Below are positions 31,053-44,482 of a stretch of 64,000 nt of DNA, one piece after another. The notes beneath the pieces were generated by a model. That model was not told where the DNA came from, did no database searches, and was given only the letters and a program-made list of their open reading frames with translations. Every line of letters starts with the position of its first letter. The stretch's first letter is position 1. The stretch comes from Tieghemostelium lacteum (taxonomy: Eukaryota > Evosea > Eumycetozoa > Dictyosteliales > Raperosteliaceae), in assembly GCA_001606155.1 (NCBI GenBank), contig LODT01000016.1, positions 310,001 through 374,000 of the forward strand, given 5' to 3'. Made by a program: the position numbers and the translations under genes.

Positions 31053-34000
31053 ATGACTAACAACAATAAAAAAGTTTATTTGTATTTGTATTTTTATATT
31101 TTTGTCAGTATGTATAAAAACAAAATCTTGCCAATATCTGGCTTCATATTTACACCAAACGTTAAAAAAAAAAAAATCTGTTAGATATTTTAATTAATGG
31201 GGAGTTTATATATAATGATTTAACTGTACCTGGAAGTAATAATGTCTATGGAAGTTTAGCAACAGGTTGCACTTATACTATAAAATTCAATGGATTTGAT
31301 AATATTTCAGAGAATATAATTTTAGTTGGAGGACCTCCTGCATCATCGATTAATGTGAAATCAAATTCAATTTATGGTACTCTAACTTACCAAGTACCAG
31401 TCGGTAGTGTACAACTGATTGCATTTGAGTTTAGAGATTCTAGTTCTGGAGTTTTGTTATACACAGTCCAAAATACAACGTACGTCTACCCACAGTGTCA
31501 GTTACAACCATACCCTCTAGTGAACAGTGGTGATACTGCATTCTATACAACAGGTAGTGACAGTACATTTTCAGCATTGACATTAAAATTCTCAGTTGCA
31601 ACTAAATATTTAAGTTTATCACTAACCATGTCAGGAAACGATAAATTTCAAACATGTAGTGGAAGATTCACTTCTATGACATCCTATTTTGTTCAATGTA
31701 AAATAGTTGTAGAAGCTCTAGCTGATGTACCTGGATCTCTTTCTACAAATACATCATTTTCCATAACAGATGATGATGGTAGATATTCAATATTAACATT
31801 CCCTACCTTTTTTAATTCTGGTATGTTATATTTCTTTACAAGTATCCTATAATTATACTAACTTCGAATTTAAATATATAGGACCAATTCCACAAATCCA
31901 ACAAACATTGTATCCTAGTAATCATCTTGGACCAGTTTATAAATGGCCAATGACATTTTATCAGGCTTTGGAGATTAATGGTACAAATAGTGCATTAAAC
32001 TATATAACTAGTAGAGAATCATTTACAATTGATACATCACCTGCTGAACCTAATCTTCCATCAGGTGCTAGTTTTATTCAATCTAATAGATTGTACTTTG
32101 CATATGGTAATGAGAATTCCAAAACTATGTATAGTCCATGTCCTGTAACCAGTGCATCAGGTCAACAAACATTCTATACATGGGTCTTAAATAACCTTAA
32201 TGTAGAACCAATATCCACCAACACTGTTTTCTCAGTTACAGGTCCTGTAAATACTAAATTTGATTTTGCATCTAGTATTGGGTACATGAATTCCTTGAAA
32301 ATTGCAGGAAATATATTTTGGCCAGGTAAGATAATACCACCAAACTTTCCATACTTGGTCTCATTTGGAGATTTAAATTTAGTACTATATAACCAGTTTC
32401 CATTTGGTATAACAATGCTCATTTCAAGTGCCCAACCAACTTTTGAATACTATATACCATTTTACTTGAGATCACAATACCAAACAGCACTAGTCTTTTT
32501 TGATAACTATAACATCAGAATCTCACAGATAAATATTACAACTGGACCTATTGATAACGTAGCCCCAACCCTTGAGTTTGTAGAATATATTGATGGATCC
32601 AGTGCATTATCTAAAATTCTAAGAGTTCACGTCAAAGATAATCTATCTGGTGTTGCAAAGATTATTTTTGGTAATGGTCCAAATAGACCTAACCTCTTTG
32701 AGTTGTCTTCACAAGATTTGGCTGAAGGTGATAAGAATGATGGTGTCTATGAAAGATACTTTGATGCTCCTAATTACTTCCCATCCAGTACTCAAGATAT
32801 AACAATATATGATTACAATGGAAACTCTATGGTTATTACAAGTGATACCCAATATTTCCCTATAAACCCATATTCAAGTGAGACACCTAACACTTTGGTT
32901 GGAAACAGTGCTTTTGAGATGCTCAATTTCCAATTCCAAAAAAATAATATTGATTTGTCTCAAAATGGTGTTAGTAATGTACTGAAATTTAATTTCAGAG
33001 GTATAATGACAAACGGATATGTTTCATTGGGTATTGCTCTTGATAGTGATTCTGATGAGTATACTAGATTCTATGGTGAATATGATTCAATTCAAGGATG
33101 CTATGTCATTAATTTTAATCTACCATCTAGATTACTTAATAGAGATCTTGATTACTTTATCCATGGTGCCGAATTCAAGCTGACAAATTATGATTTAAGA
33201 TCATTCCCTAATACAACTCTATCTGTTTACTCTGATTGGGCTGATAGATTCCCACCAATGATTCTCAATGTAAATGGATTTGTTGAGAATGATGCAGGGT
33301 TTACTAATCTAGGTTGGGACTTTACAATTGAAGATCAATGGAATGGTTTCAAAATTGGATATGTATCAGTAATTTCATCTATTGATCCTTTCCCTAGAAA
33401 CTTTACAATTGAACCTCAACCAACTAATAGCATTTATTTGGATACCTATTCAATAAGATTCTCAGTTCCTGATTCTGCCAATGGATGTGTAAGTCAAACA
33501 TTCTCTATATCTTATATCTCTCTCACTGATACCAATGGATTGACATCAGATACAGTAGGTCAGAGATATAACCCTCTTATGAAAATCTTAAATAATGGAG
33601 ATATAGCTACTAATGCTATATTATGTCCAACTCTTCCATCAGTAACTCCACCAACTTTGACCAACATCACCATTGGCAATAACCTTCCAGTTAACACGGC
33701 CGCTCAGAATATTCCAATTGAAATTCAATTCACAATTGAAGATTCACTATTACCAATTTCAACTAGAAATACACCATTTTGTTATCTATCCATTTCTTTG
33801 CTAGAGAAGGTTTCTGTACAATCTGAACTTTTGGGTTTTACAGACTCACAAAACCGTTCATCAAATTGGAGATGTAAAACTAATTTACCATATGGATATG
33901 GTGCCCTTGGTCTCAATCATAGTGGTACTACATTGGCTGTTTCAGTACATGGATGGGCTAACACTGGTAGTGCATTTGGTGGTATAGCTACTGAGCTTTT

Positions 34001-35369
34001 GGAATATGAATCTAGAGTATTTAGCATTCCAACAGTATTCAATGTTTATCCTTTTATAACTAGTACCACTCTGACATCTTTGAATAATGGCTATTTGAGA
34101 TTGGATATCTTTGGTAGACAATTAAGAATGACACCTGTAACTATAAAAGTTACATATGGAAATGGGGAATCTACTCAAGTTGGCTTAGATTATGTCTCTA
34201 ATTTATATGCTAGAACATTGCTTATTAAAGCAAACCGTGGTGTTTCAACTATTACTCTATCTTATTTGAATTCTTATGTTACACCTCCTTATACTATCAA
34301 TACAGGGCCTGAAACAACAACTATTCCACCAATTGCACAATGCCAAGGTACCCCTCAGTGTGGTGGTCCTTCAAACGGTGAATGCACATCAACAGGTTGC
34401 CAATGTAAAAGTCCTTGGATGGGTCCAACTTGTCAATCTCAAATTGTTATTATAGATCCTCCCGTAATTGATCCAACCTCACCAACCATTGATAATAACT
34501 TCAACACAACACTTCCAGATGGTGAGGTTGTTTCACTTGAAGGTTTAATATCCATTGTTCAATTGAATGAATACACTCACACTGATGTTAAATCATATGT
34601 TTATAATTTCACAAAATGGACATTCACCAATTTAACATCATCAAATCAAACCTATCAAGAGTACTCCTATCAAACTGAAATCTTAGAAAAAGAAAGTAAT
34701 ATTACAGTGACAGTTCAATACTTTACAGAGGCTGATGAAATTCTCTTTGCAGGTCAAGTATTAAAGATGTTACCATCAACTCTGAAATATAAAGTTTTAA
34801 TTGATGGATACAAATTCACAAGCAATTTAAATTATCTTGAATTGATAATGTCAGCATCTATTGAATCACTCTCTGAACAAAGTGATATCTGTTCACTTTC
34901 CCAATTTGGACCAACAAGTGATCCAGAACAATCATCTGATTTTGTTAAACTTCAAGTTCGTGAATTTTCATTATATGGAAGATTCATCAAATATGGATTG
35001 ATTGATGGTAATAGAGTAACTGAGATTACAAACAAAATTGTTGATGGAGATCAACTTGGTTTCAGTTCAAGTAACTTTAAATCACAAGAATTTATCAGTA
35101 TGAAACTTCAACATTTCCAATCGAATGCCACTATGGATCCTGATTTCTCTGTTCTTATTGATACCTCACCTGTTGATGATTCCAATCCAAATGCAATCTG
35201 TGGTGAAAAACCATCTAAAGGATTAACAAAAGCTCAATTAGCAGGTATCATTATAGGTTGTGTTGCATTTGGAGTTGCTACGATAATTGTAATTGGCTAC
35301 ATAGTTTATAAAAAGAGAAGATATGTTATCTTCATGAAGGACATAAACAAAAGGCTTTCATCTCAATAG
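31053..35369 (+). CDS. comC-like EGF membrane protein, paralogue A
   Basis: Exons 31053-31107, 31185-31820 and 31882-35369, both introns phase 1, give 1,392 residues. Exon 1 encodes most of the signal peptide (MTNNNKKVYLYLYFYIFV). Exon 2 encodes a beta-rich N-terminal domain (GEFIYNDLTVPGSNNVYGS). Exon 3 encodes a long beta-sandwich-rich ectodomain with many N-glycosylation sequons, one EGF-like module (CQGTPQCGG ... GCQCKSPWMGPTC, about 34338-34430), a conserved region like that of D. discoideum comC family proteins, one membrane span (AGIIIGCVAFGVATIIVIGY) and a short basic tail. It should be a type I cell-surface protein, perhaps used in adhesion or developmental signalling. First of three tandem copies. 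Bases 34338-35254 are nearly identical to paralogue B. Confidence 0.82.
34338..35254 (+). repeat. 0.9-kb near-identical tract (copy in paralogue A)
   Basis: This 917-bp segment runs from the first Cys region of the EGF module to the start of the membrane span and matches 38867-39783 without indels. I count roughly twenty base differences. Identity drops sharply at both ends. The boundaries suggest gene conversion or a recent segmental copy between the tandem genes. Confidence 0.85.
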
Positions 35370-35528
35370 TATTAATAAAAAGATAATCTAGATTTGTTTT
35401 TTTATTACACCATGTATTTTTGAAAAATAAAAACGAAATCGTCACTCAGAGCTAAAATATCCAAAGATATTTTCTAAGTTTTAGCAATTGGTAAATGCGA
35501 ATTTTTATTTTGTTTTTATTATTGTGAA

Positions 35529-38500
35529 ATGTCACATTATAATATTTATTTATATATCTTGTTCTTTATAGGTAAGTCAAGTGAAGTTAAAAAAACAATT
35601 TAAAAAAGAAATTAATTTTTTATTTTGATCAAAAAATAGTGATTAGCACTTTTGGAACTCAAGGTCAATTCATATATAAGGATCTTACACCAGAAGGAAT
35701 TAATAATATCTATGGTAGTAATTTTAGAGGATGTGAATACACCATTAATTTTTTTGTATATGATGCTAGTGTAATTGATATCGTACTAGAGGAAACACCA
35801 CCTAGAGATTCATCTACAATAGTACCTAAAGAGAACTCATTATTTGGTTTAATGATATTCAGAGCTGCTATTGGACTACCTATTAATATTCAATTGGATT
35901 TTAAAAATTATTCAACCTCAGGTGCTCTGTTATACACAAAATCATACAGTTACCCTATATGTGAACTGCAACCAAGCCCATTAGAAAATGTAGGTGAGAC
36001 GGCATTCTATTCATCATATGATAGACATTATTCCACTATAAAATTGAAATTTAATTTAGCTAAATTTCCCAAAGTTTTATTTGCAATGGTAAACAATGAC
36101 AATTACCAAAAATGTTCTGGAAAGATGATTTCAATGACAGAGTACAGTGTTCAGTGTTACATTGATGCATCTTCAACAAACGCTGTTGGTACTTTCTCAG
36201 GAACCACATCATTTAAATTGATAGATCAAGATTCAAGAGAGAGTCCTTTCACAATCCCATCATTTGCAAATATAGGTATGTTATGGTGTCATCTTGGAAA
36301 TTGGTAAATCTATAAACTAAATATTAATATTGTTTGTTCATATATAGGTCCATTTCCAAGTGATTTAACATTAAGTACATTACAATATCCAAATAATTCA
36401 GCAACCAATTATAAATATCCATATAAATTCTATCAATCCTATACTGTTACTGGTGAGATGGATAACATATTCCATTTCTTGTGTAGTAGTGATACTTTTA
36501 CTCTAAATAATTCACCTACTGAACCTAACCCAACATTATCTGTTAGTGTACAAGAACCAAATGGTTTATTCTTTGCTTATGGTAATTCAAGTTCTAGGAC
36601 TGTTATGGATATTGGAAGTACTAATGCTGCTGGTACTAGAAGATTCTATCTATGGGCTTTAAGTAGTCTTAATGTAGCCACTGAATACTTGAGTCCAGTT
36701 ATGACAATTGGATTACCTTCTGTCTCTAACATTGCATTTACCCCTATAATTGGTACTATAGGTCTAGAAAATGAGCAATATATATTCATCACATTAACAT
36801 CTACTAAACCAATAAGTAATCGTTATATGATTGGTTTCCAACAAGGGGCACTAATACTTAACGAATTCTATCAATTTCCAAAAATGGTAACATCATCATT
36901 TCCAGCAGGTACTGCCTTTAAATACACCTGGTCCATTGTAGTTCCTAATTTCTCTATCACTGCCAATTTAGTTGATGTTACAGGAGGTGTTATTGAAGCT
37001 ATTCAACTCCCAGGAACACAGGATAATACATTCCCCACATTAAACTTTATAGAATATCTAGATGGTCCAGACCAGTTTTCAAAAATTATTAGAATGAGAA
37101 TCAAAGATGCAGAATCTGGTGTATTTAAAGCTGAGATTACTCATCAAAGTGGTTTAAAGGTAATTGCTACTTATGTGACTGTAACTTCACAGGATCTAAT
37201 TGCTGGTGATCTCCATGATGGTATATATGAAAAATATTTTGAAGCTCCAAAATGGTTCCCAACCTATAACAATCCAGTAGTGAACCTCTTTGACTATTGT
37301 GGTAATTTATTGAGAATGTATACAACTAGTGAATATTTTCCTGAGTTTCCATTTGAATCTGAAACTATGTATACTTTGGTTGGTAACAGTAATTTGACTA
37401 TTACTCAATTTGAATTCTTGCACCAATATAATGAACTGTCTCAGAACGGGTCTAATAATGTACTAAAATTTGCATTTAGTGGGTTAACTTCAGTTTCAAG
37501 TTCCTATGTATCCATGGGTATTGCATTTGATACTATAACTGCTGATGTCTCAACAGTAGAGTACACCAGATTCTATGGTAGTTATGATACATCTGAAGGA
37601 TGTTATATCATTAATTTCTATCTCCCACCTAGATTGCTTTCAAGAGATATGGACTATTTCATTCAAGGTTATTCTTTTAAGTTGGCTAGTTATGAATTGT
37701 TAAATATTCCAAATGCCACTCTTACAGTTCATTCGGATTTCGCAGATAGATTCCCACCAATGGTTGTTAATGTAAATCAATTTGCTTCTAATCTAAATGG
37801 ATATATCACAGTAGGTTGGAACCTCGCAATTGAAGATCAAGGTAACGGTTTCAAAGAAGGTTTTGTTAGTATCACTTCTAATATAGATCCATACCCAAGA
37901 AACTTCACTATTAAACCTATAGATGGCGGAAATATCTATTATGATCAATATAGAGTTCAATTCGTTCTTAAGGAATCTGATTGTATAACACAAACATTTT
38001 CAATATCCTATCTATCTCTTACTGATACTGCAGGTTTGACTTCAGATACTGATGGTCAAAAATACAATCCATTTTTGAAAATTTCCAATTCCTATACTAC
38101 CAGCGTTCAAGCTACTTGTCTTGGTAGTTCTTCAACAACTCCACCTGTTCTAACTAATTTAACAATTCTCAATAGTCTTCCTATAGATATTGGTGCTGCT
38201 GATATTCCTATTGATATACTATTCCAAGTAACTGATGCTTCATTACCGATATCTGACCAACATATACCGAATTGTTATTTATCCGCACTCTTGTTAAATA
38301 AGATTACTATTCAAGCTGAATTTGTAAACTTTACTGATGGTACAAAGAGATCTGCGTTTTGGAAATGTTCAGGTCAGATTCCATATGGGTATGGTGCAAT
38401 TGGAGTAAATCAAGTTGGATTTTCACTTGAATTATCTGTTAATGGATGGGCTAATACTGGTTTGGCATTTGGAGGTGCTACTTCACATGAATTAGTTAAT

Positions 38501-39907
38501 AATTCTCTTCCTCATTTCATAGCAACAATGTTCAATACTGTACCTATTATACAGAGAGTAACCCTTACACCTATTGGTGATGGACTACTTAGTATGTATA
38601 TTTATGGAAAACAACTAGCTGCATCCCCATCTTTGCAAATTGGTTACTCTGATGGTGGAAGTGAAATTCTTGGGGTTGAATATGCATCCACTTTTATTAT
38701 AATATCTTTAAATGTTAAAGAAAATCGTGGTTTATCTAATATTACTCTTTCATATGGCACATTTAGCACACCTCCATTTACAATTGACACTGGTTCATTA
38801 CCAACATCTACACCTGAGCCAACACCTACAACTGGTAATCCATCAACTCCAACTCCAACTCTTTATCAATGCCAAGGTACCCCTCAGTGTGGTGGTCCTT
38901 CAAACGGTGAATGCACATCAACAGGTTGCCAATGTAAAAGTCCTTGGATGGGTCCAACTTGTCAATCTCAAATTGTTGTTATTGATCCTCCTGTAATCGA
39001 TCCAACCTCACCAACCATTGATAATAACTTCAACACAACACTTCCAGATGGTGAAGTTATTTCACTTGAAGGTTTAATATCCATTGTTCAATTGAATGAA
39101 TACACTCACACTGATGTTAAATCATATGTTTATAATTTCACAAAATGGACATTCACCAATTTAACATCATCAAATCAAACCTACCAAGAATACTCCTATC
39201 AAACTGAAATCTCAGAAAAAGAAAGTAATATTACAGTGACAGTTCAATACTTTACAGAGGCTGATGAAATTCTCTTTGCAGGTCAAGTATTAAAGATGTT
39301 ACCATCAACTCTGAAATATAAAGTTTTAATTGATGGATACAAATTCACAAGTAATCTAAATTATCTTGAATTGATAATGTCAGCATCTATCGAATCACTC
39401 TCTGAACAAAGTGATATCTGTTCACTTTCACAATTTGGACAAACAAGTGATCCAGAACAATCATCTGATTTTGTTAAACTTCAAGTTCGTGAATTTTCAT
39501 TATATGGAAGATTCATCAAATATGGATTGATTGATGGTAATAGAGTAACTGAGATTACAAACAAAATTGTTGATGGAGATCAACTTGGTTTCAGTTCAAG
39601 TAACTTTAAATCACAAGAATTTATCAGTATGAAACTTCAACATTTCCAATCGAATGCTACTATGGATCCTGATTTCTCTGTTCTTATTGATACCTCACCT
39701 GTTGATGATTCCAATCCAAATGCAATCTGTGGTGAAAAACCAACTAAAGGATTAACAAAAGCTCAATTAGCAGGTATCATTATTGGCAGTATTGGGTTTG
39801 CAACTATTGCAATTATTAGTGTTAGTTATGTATTTTACAAAAAGAGAAAGGATAGATTATTCGTAAAGAATATAAATCAAAAGCTATCTTCTCATGAAAA
39901 ACTATAG
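35529..39907 (+). CDS. comC-like EGF membrane protein, paralogue B
   Basis: Exons 35529-35571, 35640-36275 and 36348-39907 (both introns phase 1, same positions as paralogue A) give 1,412 residues. The signal peptide is MSHYNIYLYILFFIVIS. Domain order matches A: N-terminal beta domain, large ectodomain, EGF-like module (38867 onward), membrane span (GIIIGSIGFATIAIISVSYVFY) and tail. A Thr/Pro linker before the EGF module (STPEPTPTTGNPSTPTPTL) is longer than in A or C and could be an O-glycosylated stalk. The ectodomain before the linker has clearly diverged from A, whereas 38867-39783 is about 97-98% identical to A by eye. The gene begins about 160 bp after A ends. Confidence 0.82.
38867..39783 (+). 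repeat. 0.9-kb near-identical tract (copy in paralogue B)
   Basis: Partner of 34338-35254, at a constant offset of 4,529 bp. The left boundary falls right after the gene-specific Thr/Pro linker. The right boundary falls inside the codons of the membrane span. Confidence 0.85.
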
Positions 39908-40088
39908 TTTTTATAAAAATAAAATGACATCAACTTTGAAAAAATATATGTATTTTCATAAAAATTCCAAAATATCTGCGGCTATCAGATCTTGATGGGT
40001 GCCATAAAACAATAAAATCTAAAATATCGAACGAATCAATTTTTTCATTTTATTTTTGTAGCATTTAGTATTTTATTAAAAGACCATA

Positions 40089-43000
40089 ATGTATTATAAA
40101 TATATAGTTATAATCTCTTTAATTGGTATGTTTAAATTATCATATATTTACTTGAATACTTAATATCTAATACACAATTTCGATTTTAGCTATATTGCAA
40201 ATAATCAGTGGTCAGTTTATATTTAAAAATTTAACACCTGAAGGCAGTAATAATATTTATGGAAGTAATACTGCTGGCTGTGTTTATACTGTTTCATTTT
40301 ATGCCTATAATCCAGATACAGCCAATACCTTCAATATCGCTTTAGTTGAAACCCCAACTAGATCAGTTGGATCAATTAATATTACTAAACCAAATTCCTT
40401 TTATGGAATTTTAAAGTTTACAGCAACTATTGGATCAACAATGGATATAGTTTTAGAATTTAGGGACAATGATGCAACTGGAGGTTTATTATACAAAACA
40501 CCAAGTGGTTTATTCAGTTTTCCTGCTTGTGAAGTTCAACCATATCCTTTATATAATATTGGTGAAACTACATTCTATACTGGAGGTGACTCAATTTTTG
40601 CTTCATTGACACTAAAATTTTCAGTAACTAAATTCCTAACATTTAAAGCATTGGAGATGGTTCCAAATGATAAATTCCATTCTTGTACTGGTGCTTTCAC
40701 ATCAATGACAACTTATTCAGTAATATGCTATATGGAAGTTGACCAAGATACTCTTATTCCACTAGCACCAATATCTCCAAACGTCGAATTCAGCTTAAAT
40801 GATAACGATGAAAATAGTAATACATTTTCATTCCCTACATTCATCAATACTGGTAAGATATTCTAAATACATTGCACAATAGTAAACTTATTCTAATATT
40901 TTTATATTTTTAAAAAGGACCACAGCCAACACAATTTGAAAGTGTATTTTATCCTGGTGACCCAGTAACTGAATATCGATGGCCAAGTAATTTCTACCAA
41001 TCTGTTACCCTAAATGGAACATCTTTATCGACTTATAGTGAATTAGCATCAGAAAACAAATTTTTAGTTAACCAATCACCAATTGAACCTAATCCACCTA
41101 ACCTATTTGGTAGTACGTCGTTAATAAATAACCTGTACTTTGTCTATGGAAATCAAAATAGTAAGACTCTAATGGATGTATCAGTTACATATGCAGCAGG
41201 TACCCTAACATTCTATGTTTGGTCATTTAATAGTTTAGTATTAGATACACTATTTACACCTACCTCATTTGTAACCCAAAGACCTTTAGTATCTAGAGTT
41301 ATCTTTCCTACTACATCAAATGTACTAGTTAACCAGGTTGTATTATTCAATATGGAAACAAACACTATAGGATTACCAAATGGCTATGAATTCACCTTTA
41401 CTGTAAATACCAATAATTATGCTCAAACTTATTTTTACCAGTACCCATTTGGTCTGATATCTCAAATTCCATCCTCAGCATTCAGCTACAGTTTCCCATT
41501 TGCACTTTCTGGATATTCAGCTGAACTGAAATTTGATGATGTTATTGGTAATCTATTTACTTTTACACCACCAGGTGCAAATGATACTATTGCTCCGGTA
41601 TTAAGATTTGTAGAGTATCTAGATGGTGCTGATGAGTTTTCCAAAATACTCAGAATTAGAGTCAGGGATTACTTATCTGGTGTTTATAAAATTGATCTTA
41701 CCTATTTCCTCACAGCAATACCATTATTAACTATATCCTCACAAGATTTGGTATCGGGTGATATCTATGATGGTATATATGAAAAATACTTTATAGCACC
41801 TCCCACAGTTCCTCCTTATCCAATGCCTATTGTAAACATTATAGATAACTGTGGAAATAAAGCTACAGTCTCTACAACAACTGATTATTTCCCAGAATTC
41901 CCATTTGAAACCAAAGGTGCTAACTCTCTAACTGGTAATTCAAACTTGTCAATTGAAAGATTTGAATTTGAACATAATAATATTGATCTCTCTGTTAATG
42001 GTTCTGAAAATGTACTTAGATTTTCATTTTTAGATCTTCCAACGAGCCCTTATGTCTCTATGGGTATTCTATTTGATAGTAATATATATGAATACACTAG
42101 ATTCTATGGTACCTATGAAGAATCTAAAATGTACTATTCAATTAAATTCCGTCTACCATCTAGATTACTTGCAAGAAATTTAGATTATTTCATTCAGGGT
42201 ACCAATTTCTATTTGAAAAATACAGATATGTTGAATGTACCTAATGCCACATTAACTGTAACCTCCAATTGGGCTGATAGATTCCCACCTATGGTTACTA
42301 ATGTAGTAACTACTGCTACCAATGGCACTGGATCTATAAATCTGTCATGGAAATTGACTATTGAAGATGAATGGAACGGTTTCAAAGATGGTATGGTTAG
42401 TATTGTTTCTGATTTAGATCCATTCCCAAGAAATTTCACAATTACTCCAATATCATCTAACAATATATATTTGGATACCTATAATATTCAATTTGACGTT
42501 TCAACTGCTGATTGTGTTAGTCAAACATTTTCAATATATTATCTAACACTAACTGATACCAATGGTCTTACATCAGATACTGATCGCCAAAAATTTAATC
42601 CATTTTTGAAAATCTCTGATACCCTTGATACTACACTTGCAATTACCTGTGTAAGTCCCGTTGCTACTACATCACCTAGTTTAACAAGTTTGAATGTTGT
42701 AAACACACTTCCAATTGATATTGGTGCTGATGATATTCCACTTGAAATTAATTTCACAACTACTGATACAACACTTGAGATATCTCAAAGACACACTCCA
42801 TTTTGTTACCTAACAGCACCAATGTTTAATAGACTTATCATTCAATCTGAATTTGTAAGTTTCACTGATGCAACCAAGAGAGCTGCCAACTGGAAATGTA
42901 CTACTCAAATTCCATATGGGTTTGGTGCTATTGCAATAAATGCATCAGGTTACCCATTATCACTTTCAATTCACGGTTGGGCAAATACTGGTTTAGGAAT

Positions 43001-44414
43001 TGGAGGTGTTTCATCAGAAGACTTGGTATCATTCACTAATGAGATTACTACTGTATTCAATATAATTCCAATTATCACAGATGCCAAACTCTCACCACTT
43101 GATGCTGGTAAGCTAAAACTTGATATATTTGGTAGACAACTTGCTATGGGATATTCATCTCTAACTATATACTATGAAGATGGATCATCTGAGATCCTAG
43201 GTACTGAATTTACTTCCAATCCTTATATTAAATCTCTACATGTTAAAGCTAATCAAGGTCTTGCTAACATTACTCTAACTTATGGTGTATATATAACCCC
43301 ACCATTCCAAATCAATACCAATTTACCAACTGAAACACCTGAACCTACTGTAACCCCTGATCCAGTTGCACAGTGCAAAGGTACACCTCTATGTGGAGGA
43401 CCTTCAAATGGTGTATGCACAGCTACTGGATGTCAATGTATAGACCCATGGATGGGACCATCTTGCCAATCACAAGTTATATATATCCAAAATCTAACAA
43501 TCAATACCAACAATCCAACTATAGATAACAACTTCACGGTTACACTACCAGATGGTGAAGAAGTGTCACTCCAAACTCTCATATCAGTAGTACAACTAAA
43601 TGAATATAATATCAAAGGAGAACGTTCATTTAATTACATCTTTGATAAATGGTTGTTTACAAATACCACATCGCCATCCCAGGCTGCCAACTATCAAGAG
43701 TTCCTCTATGAAACTGATATTGATTCTAAAAATGCACATATATCCGTATACGTTCAACATTTCTCCACAGAACAAGTTGTATCATTTGCAGGTCAAAATA
43801 TGAAAATGAAACCATCAACATTGAAATACAAGATATTCATTGACAACTACACATTCACTAGCCAAATCAATTACCTGGAGTTAGTAATGATGGCATCAAT
43901 TGAAGACACATCCAATCTAAATGATGTATGTTCAAGTACTGATTTTGGACCTAACAACGACCAAACAACACAGAGTGACTATGTTAAACTACAAGTTGGT
44001 AAAACCTCATTGTTTGGTAGATTCATTAGCCGTGGTATTATTGATGGAACTCGTATTACAAATATAACCAATAGAATAATTGACATGGATAATGAAGAAC
44101 TCGCAAATGTAAACTATATAGCCAGAGAATACATTGGTATGAGAATTCCATATTTCAAAACCAATGCAACTCTAGATCCTGATTTTTCAGTACTTGTTGA
44201 TACCTTACCAGTTGATAAAGATGATCCCAACTCAATGTGTGATCATAAAAAATCTAAGGGTTTATCAAAATCCCAAATCGCAGGTATTATCATTGGTTGT
44301 ATTCTATTTGTAGCAAGTGCCATCACAGTTGCTTTATATTTCAGATACAAAAAGAGAAAACAAAAAATATTTATTAAAAATATTAATGTGAAACTTAATG
44401 ATGCCAATTACTAA
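40089..44414 (+). CDS. comC-like EGF membrane protein, paralogue C
   Basis: Exons 40089-40125, 40190-40852 and 40918-44414, again with two phase-1 introns, give 1,398 residues. The signal peptide is MYYKYIVIISLIAILQIISG. The N-terminal domain (GQFIFKNLTPEGSNNIYGS) and ectodomain align throughout with A and B. The EGF-like module reads CKGTPLCGG ... GCQCIDPWMGPSC, and the conserved region after it, the membrane span (GIIIGCILFVASAITVALYF) and the Lys/Arg-rich tail follow. Unlike A and B, this copy's EGF and post-EGF parts have diverged like the rest of the protein, so it has not shared in the recent A/B homogenisation. Likely a type I cell-surface protein. Ligand unknown. Confidence 0.82.
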
Positions 44415-44482
44415 ATCCTCATAACCAATAAACTAATTACTCTTTTTAGTTTTTATAATATATATATAAAATTTATTAAAAC

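Noticed and set aside
31053-44414. Identity of the three tandem genes as Tgr allorecognition proteins
   Set aside because: The single EGF module and the post-EGF region match the comC-like family. I could not see the Tgr layout, so the allorecognition idea is not claimed.
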